Source of the DNA: Anseranas semipalmata
Lineage: Eukaryota > Chordata > Aves > Anseriformes > Anseranatidae
Reading direction: 5' to 3'
NCBI GenBank assembly: GCA_013399115.1
Contig: VXAA01003157.1
Span: 372,186 to 436,185 of the forward strand
DNA: 64,000 bases
The notes under the pieces were generated by a model. That model worked only from the letters and a program-made list of their open reading frames with translations. It had not been told where the DNA came from and did not search any database. Position numbers and translations under genes: made by a program. Shown in pieces: positions 35,791 to 48,687 of the stretch (its first letter is position 1; each line of letters begins with the position of its first letter).

Positions 35791-35799
35791 TGCTTCTTC

Positions 35800-36200
35800 T
35801 CTGGGGTCCCTGAGGACACCACCAGCCCTCACTGCCCCTGTCCAGCCCCTGGGGCTCCCCCCACCTATCTCTGGCCCAAGACTCCATGTCAGCCCTGGGG
35901 CCATCAGCCCCTGCCTCAACAAGGCCGCAGCAGGGTCGGTCTCCAGCTCCCTGCAGCCCTGCCCTGCCCGGCCCACTCATGGGCCCACATCCTTGCCTGG
36001 CCTCAGCCCATCCCTATGCCCAGGTTGTGGGTGCCCGGGGCTGGGGCTGCCCTGGTGCCCCCGGCTGCCCTGCTCCTGGCTGGGGTGGTGGGACTGGGAC
36101 AGGCCCTGCTGCCAGGCCCTGCCCTGACAGCCCCAGGGAGCCCCAGCTGCTCCAGGCCTCCGGCCTGGGGAGCTGCCAACCCCTGCTGCACCATGACGTA
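35800..36200. repeat. GC-rich, CpG-poor block, probably an old repeat
   Basis: About 400 bases of GC-rich DNA contain only a handful of CpG sites, mostly as CCAGCCC/GGGGCTG-type units. The composition fits a long-methylated interspersed repeat, such as an LTR or processed copy, rather than a CpG-island promoter. It is open in several frames on both strands (up to 161 codons). No terminal repeats or duplications were identified. I have a weak memory of similar blocks elsewhere in avian genomes. Confidence 0.4.
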
Positions 36201-39200
36201 CAAGATCTGTAGCAGAAACCCACTAATCCCATCTTTTTTGTGGCATTTCTGACCATTCCAAAATATTAGATCCACTTCCAGAATCCTCTACCCCGTCTTG
36301 AAGAGACAGCATCTGAAAGTACGTGAAGTTCACGTCACACATGCAGAAAACGTCACCTATAATGCCAAAGAGATAAAAACTATTCAGACATAGGATGAAG
36401 CATTAGTGAAGCGGGGAAGTTTTCCTTAAACAACCTGAGCAAACAAGATGCATTTGTGTATGAATATACACATATATATGTGCATACACTGTACATATAT
36501 ACTCAGTAAGCTGTTCATCTACTGCAGCATAATTATTGACTTGTAACATGATGGACTTTTAAAGAAAAAGTGCATTTGTTAAACAGCAATTAAGTAAAGA
36601 CTAGTAAGAATCCAGTATGTTCAATATAAACCACAGTTGTAACAAGCAAGGACAATATTGTGCTACGATGTATGTTTCAGCTTGAGGTTTATAATGAGAT
36701 TTTGTAAAGAGAAAAGTATAGTAGACATATTAAAATGGACCTATCTGCTCTATTCCTCACAGACTGCATTCCTCTGAGGTTTTCAGTATCCTCAGTATCA
36801 TCACAGCCAGTAAGAGCTGGGTTGGTTTAATGTTTTGTGATGGATTCTCAGCAATTTGCCTTTTAGGTGAGAGTGATTGAATTTTTTTTGGCTGAGGCTT
36901 TCATCAAAACAATGACGCATCATAACAGAATGAAAAGAAAAAGGTTCGTTATTAAATGCATGGAATCAGTCATTGATGGGTAACACATTGGAGTACTATT
37001 TTCACGCTTAACAATGAAAGTCAAGCCAAAATACATTTTATAAATCTCTTGCAATATATACCGTTCAGACCCATCTGATGCTTTATTTGTGTGTGCACGT
37101 GTAAGTGCTGTTGCAGTTTTGAATGTCGAATATACATAAGCAGAGGAGATTTAAGTTCTCAGATATATATTTCCTGATTTGCCACATATGCTTTCAAAAC
37201 CTTAGTGTTCCATTAACTGAATATATATTTCATTGTTACAGGATGTAATGCAGTTTAATGTATTTCTCTTTCACAACTATGGTTTTCAGTGGCTTAACAT
37301 CGCCATATAGGCTTTTTGTTTGACATCACAAGTCTTTCCCAGTCATATAAACACGATGTGCCTAACTGTTTCACAGTTAATATCCCTTATCTGTCCCTTT
37401 CTTAGTAAGCACATACTTGAGATAAGTCACTGAACTACCCCAACTACTTAAAGGGGTTCCAACATTTACATTAGAAATTACAATGTTCCCAAGCATGCAC
37501 GGTATTGACAGTGATGAGGATTTGGTGTTCTTTTCATCCCAGTCTTCCTGATGCTTAGAATGAGTTCAAGCTATATCCCCCAAGGGCAGTTTTCACATGG
37601 TCATTTTTAGGTTCCTCCTGTTACACCCACAGCCTAGCCAGCCCTTTCATTCTAACAAAGCCCTATGCATTCATTTGCATATAAGAGGGTTTTAAACTAC
37701 TCTACAATTCGAATATTTCTGAATAGGAGACACTTAAGTCATATTAAATATAGAAGGCAATTATAACACATGTAGTAGGCATGCCCATCATATTTTTGGG
37801 GTATCCCAATCAAAATGGAAAAATCCTTCTCTTTTGTTATCTTCTAATTTAATCAATCATACTACTTATTTTCAATTTTTCTTTTTAATTTAATTCTCTT
37901 TCTGAAGAATTGGCTTTGGTCAAATATAGCACTGCACAGCATGATATAATCTTCTCAGTATAACTTGAGATGGATCCTATTTGTACCATTTCAGATTTGC
38001 CCATTGGTTGGTATAAAATGATCAGCTTGAATTAGGATGATATGTACCAGCTGTTGTCCTCTATTTTTTGCATACATAAATAGATAAATGTTATAACTTA
38101 GAGGCAAAAAGCATAATGTTGATACCAGCCCATTAATATGAATTATGAATATGAAAGTTAATTTTTCACAGTATTAACATAAGTGGTGATTTCCCTGTCA
38201 TTAGATATCTTAAACCAAAACTGGCTGATTTTCTGAAATTCATGCTTTAGCCATCCACCATTATTGGACTCTGTAAAGAAATAGATATGTAAAATTATTA
38301 AACTTTTTTGCCTTGGGAATCAAAATATTTCATCTGATCTTCAAAACAGTGTACAAAAGGTGGTTCATAAAAACTGCTCATTGTACATTTACAACTTACA
38401 AATAATAATAATAAAAAGAAGTAGTAGTTTCTTGTTACAAAAAAGAGGGAAGGTAAATAGTGGAAATAATTTAGATCTATGTAATAGATCCATTCTAAAA
38501 CACAAATCAGTGAAGTGCTACAATACCAGCTCTACTAATTTGTCCCACTGCTCCACAGGTAATTTGCAAAAGGTCAGGATGAAGTAAACCTATGTATCTT
38601 TCAATTAAAAATTATAGGGCACACAAGCTCAAATACAGAAATTGTTTCAGGTCACCACATATTTGGAGCAAAAGTAATAAATGCAAACTGTTTGAATATT
38701 TGAAAGCTCCCAAACATTGACCTCAATGGGATTAGATCAATAGAAGTCAAGGAGAGGCCACTGTTCTGTTCTCCTCTGGGCCAGATGTTTCATTTCCTGC
38801 CAAGCTTGTTAGTGCTAATCACTGCTGGGTTTGGCCTTATTATAGCTAGTTCAATGAAACACTGTAGAGAAAAACAGTGACATTACAAAAAATATGAGAA
38901 GCATTATATATCCTTTCAATACTAAATGTGTTTTACCCACATATATTTCACAAACTTTTGAAAGAGGAAATGACTACGTAGGATCTTAGATATAGATAAG
39001 TAAGAATTAGTAACTATGGCAGATTTTGACATGTGCAACTGTAATAACACCCCTCTTTTGTATGCATCATCGGTTCAGATTTGACACCACTGACCTCAAT
39101 CACTACTACTGAAGATATAGGATTAGCTATGCTAACAAGTAGGAGGAAAAGATTGGCATCTGATCTAGATCACGGACTAGAAAAGGGTTCTGGAAAAGTA

Positions 39201-39586
39201 AGTATCTTTGTGGTAGAAGATGACAAACAGAAATTGTATGCCTTTGAGCAATAATACAGAATCATAAATACATTTTGAATTTCATCTTGGGAAAGTTCAG
39301 TGGAATATGAAATGCCTCATGAAAACCAAGTTGGGAAAGATCCATGTTCATTCATGTCAGTTGTCCAATGTACTGTGCTGTAATTCATGCCTTCCTGCAT
39401 ATTACATTTATTTGTCTATATCTGAGTCATGTCCCTCCTACTCCTTGGGAGAAAAGAAGCTGCAAGTAGGAGATTAGAGATATCCCTCCCAGATCTCTAT
39501 AATCGCAACCACATCTCTTTTTCTTATGACAGAGACATTGCCCTGAGAAGCAAAGGGTTGAGATCTTGCTTCCGGTACTTCTGTAT
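36201..39586. other. AT-rich non-coding stretch
   Basis: No gene or transposon was recognised. An alternating AT/GT segment near 36464-36500 and a TAAT-rich stretch near 38760-38860 are the only visible features. Confidence 0.45.
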
Positions 39587-39591
39587 TGGGT

Positions 39592-40169
39592 TTACATGGC
39601 AATGTTTCGGTAGCAGGGGGGCTGCAGGGGTGGCTTCTGTGAGCAGAGCCCAGCAGCTGCCCCATGTCAGATCAGAGCCAGCTCCAGCCGGCTCCAAAAG
39701 GGGCCTGCCGCTGGCCAGAGCCCAGCCAGGGAGCGACGCTGGTTGGGCCTCTGGGAGAGCAGAGCTAAGGAAGGGAACAAACTGCTGTGCCACAGCAGCT
39801 GGGAGAGAGGAGTGAGAAATGGGAGAGAAACAGCCCTGCAGGCACCAGGTCAGTGCAGAAGGAGGGCAGGAGGGGCTCCAGGCGCCGCAGCAGAAGTTCC
39901 CCTGCATGCCATGGGAGAAACAGCATGCTGGAGCAGGGGAAGAGAACGAGGGTGAAAGAGTGGCAGAGTGTTAATAATTAATAAATTACATTAATCTCCC
40001 TTATGCTGAGTCTTTTCTGCCTGTGATGGTAATTGGTGAGCGATCTCCCTGTCTGTATCTCAATCCATGAACTTTCTTCATCGTATTTTCTCCCTGTGTT
40101 CTTCTGAGGAAGGGGAGCGTGAGAGCACTGTGGTGGTGCTGAGCTGCCCATTGGTGTGAAACCACCACA
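39592..40169 (+). mobile_element. avian ERVL-type solo LTR (copy D, second family)
   Basis: It begins TGTATTGGGTTTACATGGCA and ends GAAACCACCACA. Family landmarks in order are GGGGGGCTGCAGGGGTGGCT, GCTCCAGCCGGCTCC, CAACAGCAGCTGGGAGAGAG-like sequence (here CACAGCAGCTGGGAGAGAGG), CAGGCGCCGCAGCAGAAG, an AATAAATTA signal region and GGTAATTGGTGAGCGATCTC. An internal tandem-rich region usual in longer family members is mostly absent. The flanks carry ACTTC (39587-39591) and ACCTC (40170-40174), a 5-base duplication with one change. No internal retroviral genes are present. Confidence 0.9.
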
Positions 40170-40174
40170 ACCTC

Positions 40175-42181
40175 TCACTGTAGTGCATGTTGCTGTAGCT
40201 GCAGGAGGAGCAGGGTTCCATGCTTACATCATTTGTGGCTTTGGTATACTGCCAGTCAAAAAGCAATAATGGAAACCCCAACAGGAAAACAGCAATTCTC
40301 TGTAGTTTATTACCCAGTCAAATCTGAAGATAATTTCCTGGCATCAGCCATTGGTATTTTCCTGGCGCCAGAACTTTTCCCCTGTCAGAATTCCTACAAA
40401 TAATGTAGGTGTACAAGCTACCAAAGATAAAGGCTCCAATAATGTTTCATAACAGAAACTGTTTCTTAGGTAGCCTAAACGTAAGATCACTATATTTATG
40501 ATAAAAACAAGATCTTACTATTAGTTCTTTATAATATATTGGGCCATCTGGGAGCCATAAGAGTAAACAATTTTAATTTCTTTCTCTTTCTATTAGGATA
40601 GAATTATTACTCATACAAGGAGTTTGTGCAGATATTACATCTGCAACTTACTGTAAAATCACATGTGAGAGCAATGAGAAATCTTTCTGTTATTTCTCCA
40701 AAAATTAAAAATAAACGAAGCTAAAAATGCAGAAATACACTAACATTTTATAAAGAATGCTTCAGCATATCAACTACTATGTCACGTATATTTTTGAAAT
40801 AGCTATAGACATTTTATTTTGTCATAGGTGAAAACAGTTTAAATTGTGAACATGAACGGGTAGCAAATAATTGGGTAATGTGTGTGTATGTGCGTGTGAA
40901 TGTCCAAAATTTAACTTTTAATTGTTAGAAGACTTCTATTTGTTAGCTGCAACTGGTACAGGCTGGATGTAAATTGTTATAACACCTGGACTGGACAGAA
41001 TTGGCATATCCCAAATCCTGCAATTAATAAAGAGAAATGACACAGAACCACCAGTTAAGGCCTGGATCATGCATTGCATTTCTGCATGTAGACTATTTAA
41101 ATTGGGAAAACAGGGGGCTGAGTGGAGACCTAGCGAACAGAAAGAGGGAGCAGGGGGTGAGTTAGTGAGTGCTCGCATGAGATAATCAGGTAGGGTAAAA
41201 GCTCTAATCTCGTTGGTTCACAAGTAAACCCCAGTACCCAAAATCAAAATATGGATTGTTGTTTGCTCTATCTTGCCTGTGATATTTGTGTAACAAAGTT
41301 TTTAAGGATTAGTCTGGCTTCAGAATGTAATATTAGAACAATATTATGAAAGGCTGAGGAAAAGAAAGAAAACTAAATCAAACAATGTCTTTATACTATT
41401 TCAGTAAAAGGCCTAATATGGGCTGTGAGATCACTGAAGTAAAGGATATGCTCTCCTTTATTTTGGTTGGCAAAAGTCCAGGTATAAAAGACTTAAGTGG
41501 ATATAGGATCAATATTGCTGGAAACTCTTAAGTGATGTCTCTTAAAACTCTAAAGGAGTAGTAAAGGAGAATGAAAAAACTGTTGTGAATTTGAAGAGTA
41601 GGACTACAGAATAATTCATCCTTGAACTACCAGATCTATTAGCATTGTTTTTTGGTTTTGTAGGTTGAAATCTCTATTTGTGGCACTTGTACATGAAGAG
41701 GAAGGTGTGCTGAAGTTCCCAGGTTAAGATAAATTCAGGGCAAGGATGTTTGCAAAATGGCCTTAGGCTGAAACATCAATCGTCAACCTTGATTCTTCCT
41801 AAAATTACCTGAATTGTAGCATACAGAGCAGATCTTGCAGTGAACATGAATCACACAAGATCTGAAGAAGTTTTATTCAGTTTAGACCCAGAGCTTGGGA
41901 TCCATCTAACCTTAGGTAGTATCTGAAAATTGGTTGCCTAAATCTGTTTTAATCATCTGAAACTCACTTGGTTGCCAATGCAGATAAATAAATATCTAAG
42001 GTCAATGAGATATGAGAATCGCCTTCTTGATGTGCTTATTTCTCTCCATTAACTATAAAGGAATGTAGCATTAACTAGATTAAAATCAGGTAGCTTGCTT
42101 TGAGACCTATAGTTTTTGTTGAAATTAATCCCAGAATGTTAAAATACAATCTAGTTTTACAAAAGCTATTTTCTATTTTCT
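40175..42181. other. AT-rich non-coding stretch
   Basis: Nothing recognised apart from short GT-rich segments near 40879-40900. Open frames are at most 80 codons. Confidence 0.42.
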
Positions 42182-42219
42182 TTGTTGTCTTGTTGTATTT
42201 GTTGTCTTTGTTGTATTTT
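42182..42219. repeat. short TTGTTGTCT/TTGTTGTAT tandem repeat
   Basis: Two imperfect units of about 17-18 bases, each TTGTTGTC..TTGTTGTAT, lie in tandem. Confidence 0.8.
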
Positions 42220-42724
42220 CACAGCAGAGTCTTCAGGTCTTATCAGTATATGTAGATTTCTTATACAATCCATGAGTAACGGCTTCATAAGCAGGTCCAA
42301 GGAAGCTGATACAATGTAGGTTGTATGTTCAATCTTGTCCCCTTCTCAAGTGCACATACAGGACTGAGCTAAACAGAAATGGTCATTCCACAAATATTTC
42401 CCTGGCGTTTGGCACCTGAAAATGAACACAGAGTAGATCAGACCTTTCAAGAAGCAACTGGAAGTCATGATAGTACTGCCCTATTTTGGTAGTTCAGTGA
42501 CGAATACGTTGAACCAACGCAAGTGTTTATTCTATTCTTTATTTGAAGAATGTGCATCTTGCACCTTGCATGGTCAGTAGATTGTAAACTCTTATAGATA
42601 CAGAAAAGCTTTGACAAAAAATCCATGACAGTAAAGTATGCTCAGTATTCCATTGGCCAGAAGAAAATTAGGCTCTAGTCTGGCAGCTGAGGAAAGAAGA
42701 GACCTGGGTTGCAGTCCCTCTTTT

Positions 42725-42762
42725 GATGATAGTTTGTGTATTAGATGATAGTTTGTGTATTA
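42725..42762. repeat. perfect 19-bp tandem duplication
   Basis: The unit GATGATAGTTTGTGTATTA occurs twice without a spacer and without mismatches, so the duplication is recent. Confidence 0.93.
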
Positions 42763-45700
42763 AATGTTAGGCATTTGCTCATGTGAGAGCTGGAATTGCA
42801 TTGCCTTTTACTCTGGGAAGTGTCCTGATCATGATGCTACAGTCACATACACATACTTTCTTTTTGGCTGGTGAATATGTAATTGCTCCAAACAGTGAAA
42901 CAGTTTCAACAGAAGGGATTCTAAGGAAGCCTTACAGTGGAAGGCAATAAAAAGAGTAAGAAATTTCATGGGTGTTTGAAAAGTCTAGACAAGTGTTTTG
43001 ATGAATTTCCGAAAAATCGGTATATAGAGAGAAGAGGAGGTAGACCCCATATTCTTTATCGTGGAGGACAGCTGTAACTAGCATGGAAGTGACCAAGCAG
43101 TGCCACCACCACTGGCACTCCATGGGAAAGGGATGCTGCTCAAGGAAAATGTTTTTAAGACTTTGAAGAGGCTTCCCTGCAGTGTGGGAACTAGTTGCCA
43201 AAGACCATAAGGAGAAAAGGGATGAGAAAAAACCTTGCAGTCAATGCTCACTCAGACTGTTAGTTCTTGTGGATGCCATTCTCAGCTGCTTTATCCTTCA
43301 CATATTGCATAGAAAACCTACATATCTCATGACTGGCTTCTGCCCTGAAGCAGCAACTGGGTTTGTGCAGTTCCAGGCACTTTCCTGAAATTATGACAGT
43401 GTCAGAATGATACTGGAAGCCAAGGGATTACTTTCTGAAACTGCTTTGAACTGACTACTAATTAGTGTTTTGTTTGATAGCCCTTTCATAGCTGGATGCA
43501 GCTGAATGAAAATAAACCACAAAGGGAGCTCATTTTTGCTTATCATTAATTTTTACTTAGTTTTGTAGACACTTGTGAGATACTGCAGTAATCGTAATTT
43601 GTCATATATTGTAAATTGATTTAGTAAGTTTATTCAGTTCAGTAGCCTTTTTTTGTTACTTCTCATAAGTCTAATCAAGTGAATACATTTTGTAGTGAGT
43701 TGGATCGTGTGAGGTTGCTCAAACTAGTCTGACAAAGTTCTATTTTATTACAATATTAGATATCACTAAAGTTTACTACACAGAGTGAGATAAATTTTCC
43801 AATGCCCTGAGGGTATTTTCCATGTAGTACAGAAGCAGGGCTCTGAGATGACATGTTTAGATGTTGAAAATAAAGGCCAGTGCTCATGCAACATATACAT
43901 GAAAAAATAATGACTACACTTTACAGAATAAGCAATTAGAAATGTATAACTTTTCTCACTTTTGCTTTAAAACCTATATTCATAAACCATAACTAGATTA
44001 TGGCACATGTGAGTGCTTCACAGTTCCTGGGTCCAGTCATCTGCCCCAGCTGCATCCTTAATCCATATCAGGTCAAAAACAAGGTATGCACCTACTGAAT
44101 GATAGTTTCCAGGCCCAAGAAACCAAGGTGTATAGGCCAGAAGAAAATACGTGTTCAAACCAGCCTGAAGGGCCAGAACCTGGGAAAGCTGCTATACTTC
44201 AGAAAGAAAATTTTGATTGTCTTGAAGATGCATCCATTTATCTAGCAGTAGGGATTTGTTTGTTTGTTTATTTGTTTTCATGAGAAACCCGGCCCAGCCT
44301 TTGCTTCTCTCCCGACGTGCTTAAAGCCATTTTCTTCTTAACTGATGTTCGAGGCACCTCTTTTCTCAGTAACCTGAAGAACTGATGTTTCGGCAATATC
44401 CCTTGCTGACAGTTTAGCTAGTGTTTTGCTTTAGATTTCAGGCACTTAATGTCTCGCTACCTACAGATTAAATAAAAAAATTGCTTTTACCTATAAGCTA
44501 ATCTACTTAATCATGTTTTAGTGACTGAGGTACAGTTTTCTGCTAGGCTTCAATTCACCTCCACCAATAGAAAAAGCTTGCTTTTGCCTTGACTAGGATC
44601 TTAGGACATGTTAATGCTAGCTCTCTGACAGGATCTAACAATAACACTTCTGAGTGAAGCAGTTCCACTCCGCAGGGTAGGCTCTTATCATCTTGAATGT
44701 GTGATCAGCCATGACTCCGGAATTTCAATGAGGAAATAGACTTTCACAGAGCTATGTGAGGGGCTAGCTCTGGCTATGTGGGATGAAAATCTTCAGTTCA
44801 AAGAACCCGTGCTTGTGCAGAAATGGGTCATTCTTCTCAGCTGTACTGCAACGTTGGCAGTACAGTCAGCTGTCAAATTGCTGCGGTAGTAGGTTTGCAA
44901 TGTGGCTCTTTAAGTGGTTTCTGCATAGATACTGACATTATGAGCATTTGTGGAACTACAGCTTGCTTTCAGAAAACGGGGGCTCTCAAACTATCAGTCA
45001 CTAGTAGCACGTGTACTTAGTTCTCCCCTCTCAAATAGATGCATGTCTGCCAAGTCATAGGGATAGCTCTCACTGCTACCGCAAGCATGGGCAGATGGAA
45101 AGGTGGTACAGAACTATTTTAAAAAAAGCAGTAAATAGTGTATGAATAATTTGGGCCTGCAGCACACAATGGACAGATAAAGAAAAATATATTAGAAGGG
45201 CAGACCCAGGGCAGTAGCTTTTGCTAGGCTTCAAAGCCACTGATTAGCTATCAATGACAGCTTTAAGCATACAAGGAATATGAGAGACCTTGTGTATGCT
45301 TGTCTTGGTAACATACACAATGTTACTGAGCAACTGATGAAAAAAATAAGATAACAGAACCCAAAGGTGAGCTTAACCATTAAAACAGTACATATATTTT
45401 TAAATTGTATTGTACACAGCCTGGACCTGAATGTTTATAGAATACCTATGAAGAAGGGATTGCTTTATTTTCCGAGGAGTGTAATTTCATGGCGTACACT
45501 ACTGGACATTTTTTTTTTTTTTTTGGCATGCAGTCTTTTTAACTATAAAACTGTGTTCATCTGTTTTGACTCATGAGGTATCAGATAATACTTTTTTTTT
45601 TTTTCCTAATTCAATTGTTTTTATCTGGTAGTCCAGTAAATTATTTTGGTGCAATTACAGTTACTCAGTTCGTTGTAGCTGGGCATCAACTGCACATCGT

Positions 45701-46636
45701 AACTCACTAAACAAATAGTATCTGAAAATAACACAGTCAGACCAGCTGCTTCTTAAATTAAAACATTTGCTTTTTAAGCCTAAAGAAAAACATAGAACTA
45801 TAGGGAAAAACTGTCAAGTATTCAAAGAAAGGTCTACAAAAACAGGATGACACCTATTGTTTGCTAGGCTTATATTTATTTTCCTTTTCCCTAGTATGTA
45901 TATAAAGATTTTAGGTAAGATCTGTTTCCTACTCCCCTTTTCAAAGCCTGGAATTGCCTATTCCCTCTCCCAAAGCTGAATTTCCAGTCCCTGAGCAGCC
46001 TTTAGCAAGCACAAGCACACAGCAGAACACTGGTACAAATGAAGGGTTCATATGGAGCTGCAGCAAACAACTCACGAGTGCCAGCTCTTCTCTCACCCCT
46101 CACGTCATCTGGACCTCTCTAATTCTTTTCCTGCATTTACAGACAGTAATGTGGCTTTATCAAGCGTATAAGTTTTTTTTTTTTTTAATGAGTCTGATAA
46201 CAGCACAACATATATCAAATATAAACATCTACTGAGTTACTGATGTAAACCACCAAATTTGGCCCACCACTTAGTTTGATCAGCCTGAATTCCTGCTATA
46301 ATAAAAAGACCCCCTAGGAGTGTGGAAAAATTGCAAAGAACTTTGATGAATAGACAAAGTCAGTGTTGAGTTACTGATGGTTACAATTGCTACTTATGTT
46401 TTCCCTTTGTGTCAAACCAGAATAAATTTCTTGTGAAAGGTCAGAAGGCAACCAGATAAAATCAATATACAGGAACAAGGAATCTGATAAGGTTAAGAGG
46501 ACTTGCAAAAATCTGCAATTTTCCAAGGGAGAAATTTGTTTGAAATCATCTAAGAAAGGTAACAACCATTTGATGATTGTAGCAGAGAATTGTCTCTTGA
46601 GTAGGGAGGAAGTGCTATCTCTTTTTGGTTTTGTTG
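42763..46636. other. AT-rich non-coding stretch
   Basis: No supported gene. The frame at 44086-44283 (65 codons) has an unremarkable sequence and no convincing splice pair. T-runs lie near 45510-45524 and 45592-45604, and TTTG repeats near 44255-44275. Confidence 0.42.
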
Positions 46637-46681
46637 TAAATAAAATAAAATAAAATAATAATAAAAAAATAATAAAAAAAA
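46637..46681. repeat. AATAA-type A/T-rich low-complexity tract
   Basis: Repeated AAAAT and AAT units with A-runs on the plus strand. Confidence 0.9.
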
Positions 46682-47246
46682 GGAAACCATTGGAAGATTC
46701 TTCCTTAAGTAATTAAAGTGGTATCTAGAAAATTGTGAAGTGGTTTCTGACCAGAACATAGCCTACAGCACTAAATGAGAAATACAGATAACTCATCCTA
46801 TTACTATCAAAGCACATTCTCTCTATCTAATCATGTGCAGACATCTGATTTATACATCCAAAACCATGCGCCTTGGGGGAGCAGGTAAGGAAGGAAAACA
46901 AGCTGATGCAGAAATTCCATAGTTTGCATCTGCCTTTCTTGGAGTTGCCTTCTTCCAAACTCATAAAATATTTCTTACAATAAATACACTGTATTTAAGA
47001 CAGCACAACACTCTCTGCTTATACCAGGAAATTTATAAAACGGAAAGAAATGTAGCAGGCAAAATTACAGATTTTCTTCTATTTTTCCTTTTTTTTTTTT
47101 TTTTTAATGGGGATATCTGCAGTTTTTGTGCTAAATGAGTGGCTATTTCTAGCAGTTTGTGATCAGATACTATGCTTCGTATGGTACCATACTGACATCT
47201 GCATTCAGCAGAAACACATAACCTCAGTATAGAAGAAGGTGGGTTA

Positions 47247-47247
<1 letters not shown>
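46682..47247. other. non-coding stretch with a T-run
   Basis: Nothing is recognised except a long T-run near 47091-47105. Confidence 0.4.
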
Positions 47248-47285
<38 letters not shown>

Positions 47286-47293
47286 TATTATTG
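47248..47293. repeat. (TTA)n microsatellite
   Basis: About 15 ATT/TTA units with one C interruption near 47282. Confidence 0.95.
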
Positions 47294-47784
47294 TCAGATG
47301 CTTTAGTGACTCAGGAAAACTGTAGTGTCAACCAAGAGGAAGTAAGTTGTGCCTTACAGAGAACACTTGTCTAGTTTGGCAACAGGCCTACCCTCTCATG
47401 AAGACTAGGTGCCAGTACATTACCTAGTACAGCTCAAAGCTTATGCTGGTGTACCTGCCGGAGTTCATTAAGAAACCTCCTTCCTCTTCCTTTCTTATAG
47501 CTCTCTTCTAATTTCATTTTTCTTCTACTTGTATATAAAAACTGCTGTTTATGGGAAAAAAAAAGGTATAATCAGAAACTGAAAAAGTACATGCAAAGAA
47601 GCATTGCCTTTATGCATTCAACATTCAGCAGTCTCTTTACCTCAGCTACACACATGCTCTTTACAAATTTCTCTGAATATAGATTTATATAAGAGTATAA
47701 AAATCAGTTCAGTTTGGCAGAAGGTAGGCATTTAGCAGAAGACAGACGGCAATGTCTACACATAAGAAGTTGCTATTTCATTTA

Positions 47785-47831
47785 TAAAAAAAAAATAAAA
47801 AATAAAAAATAAAAAATAAAAAAAAAAAGAA
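47785..47831. repeat. (AAAAAAT)n tract
   Basis: An A-run followed by several AAAAAAT units and another A-run. Confidence 0.92.
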
Positions 47832-48640
47832 AGCCAAGCAGACTTTGTAATTGCGCAGAGACACAGAACTATTTTTTAAAATGGTCACTAGTCAAGGTGA
47901 CTTACAGCTATGACCCCAGTCATCTGATGTATAGACTGAATGGCATATAACTGGAGAGGGAAGAGGATAGATGGAATGGAAAAAATTCTGAATTACGTGG
48001 AAAACAAATAACTTAAATCAAATGACCTATCTGAAATAGTCTTATTCAGCAACATTTTCTTTTGGGAAAGGATTAAGCTCTTCATCCTTCATCTTTAGAG
48101 ACCAGCACAGAACTAGACCTTAAACTAGAGCAAGTGTGAAGGCAGTGCTGGTGGACAGCCTGACAACAGCTCCAGCAGACCAGTTTATATCTGCTGCAGT
48201 GTCTTGTGCCTGTTTCAAAGTCCATTGTCAGTGATAATACTTAAATTAAAACCAATGGTCACATTCAGGAAAGAAAGCCAACAACAACAAAGAGAAAGAG
48301 AGAGAAATCATCATTTTTTAAAAAAAAAATATATTTTAAGAACCACATTTATGAAAATTTGTTTATTTTTTCTCTTTTTAGTGAACTTCATCAGAGAACT
48401 TTTGGAAGCATTAAAGGATTTAATTAACATTGTAAATGCTATAGTCATTTTGTGCATGTACAAGTCTTTTATGTAGGCAGCCCGTTTGGGGAAATTATTC
48501 CAATGGTTCTCAATAGGTGTCCATTCTGTATTTTAAAACGAATGCTTTGTGATATCGTCATGAGCAAGTTTATGTTATAAAGCATATGAGGATGAAGAAT
48601 TGAAAATACAGCAGCAGATAAAAGTAGCTTTGCATAATGC
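47832..48640. other. non-coding stretch, nothing recognised
   Basis: Unique DNA; the 90-codon frame at 48204-48476 is low-complexity-linked and has no known domain. Confidence 0.4.
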
Positions 48641-48687
48641 ATAAAATAAAATAAAATAAAATAAAATAAAATAAAATAAAATAAAAT
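48641..48687. repeat. (ATAAA)n pentanucleotide repeat
   Basis: About nine perfect ATAAA units. The same motif in the opposite orientation occurs at 55091-55173. Confidence 0.96.

Noticed and set aside
35701..36275. Open frames of 80-161 codons on both strands
   Set aside because: High GC removes stop codons in all frames; coding is not supported.
39429..39981. Open frames of 63-128 codons
   Set aside because: They run through LTR copy D; the sequence is the LTR itself.
42165..42222. Possible CRISPR-like or regulatory repeat array (TTGTTGTCT units)
   Set aside because: Only two short imperfect units without spacers; a simple tandem repeat in a vertebrate genome.
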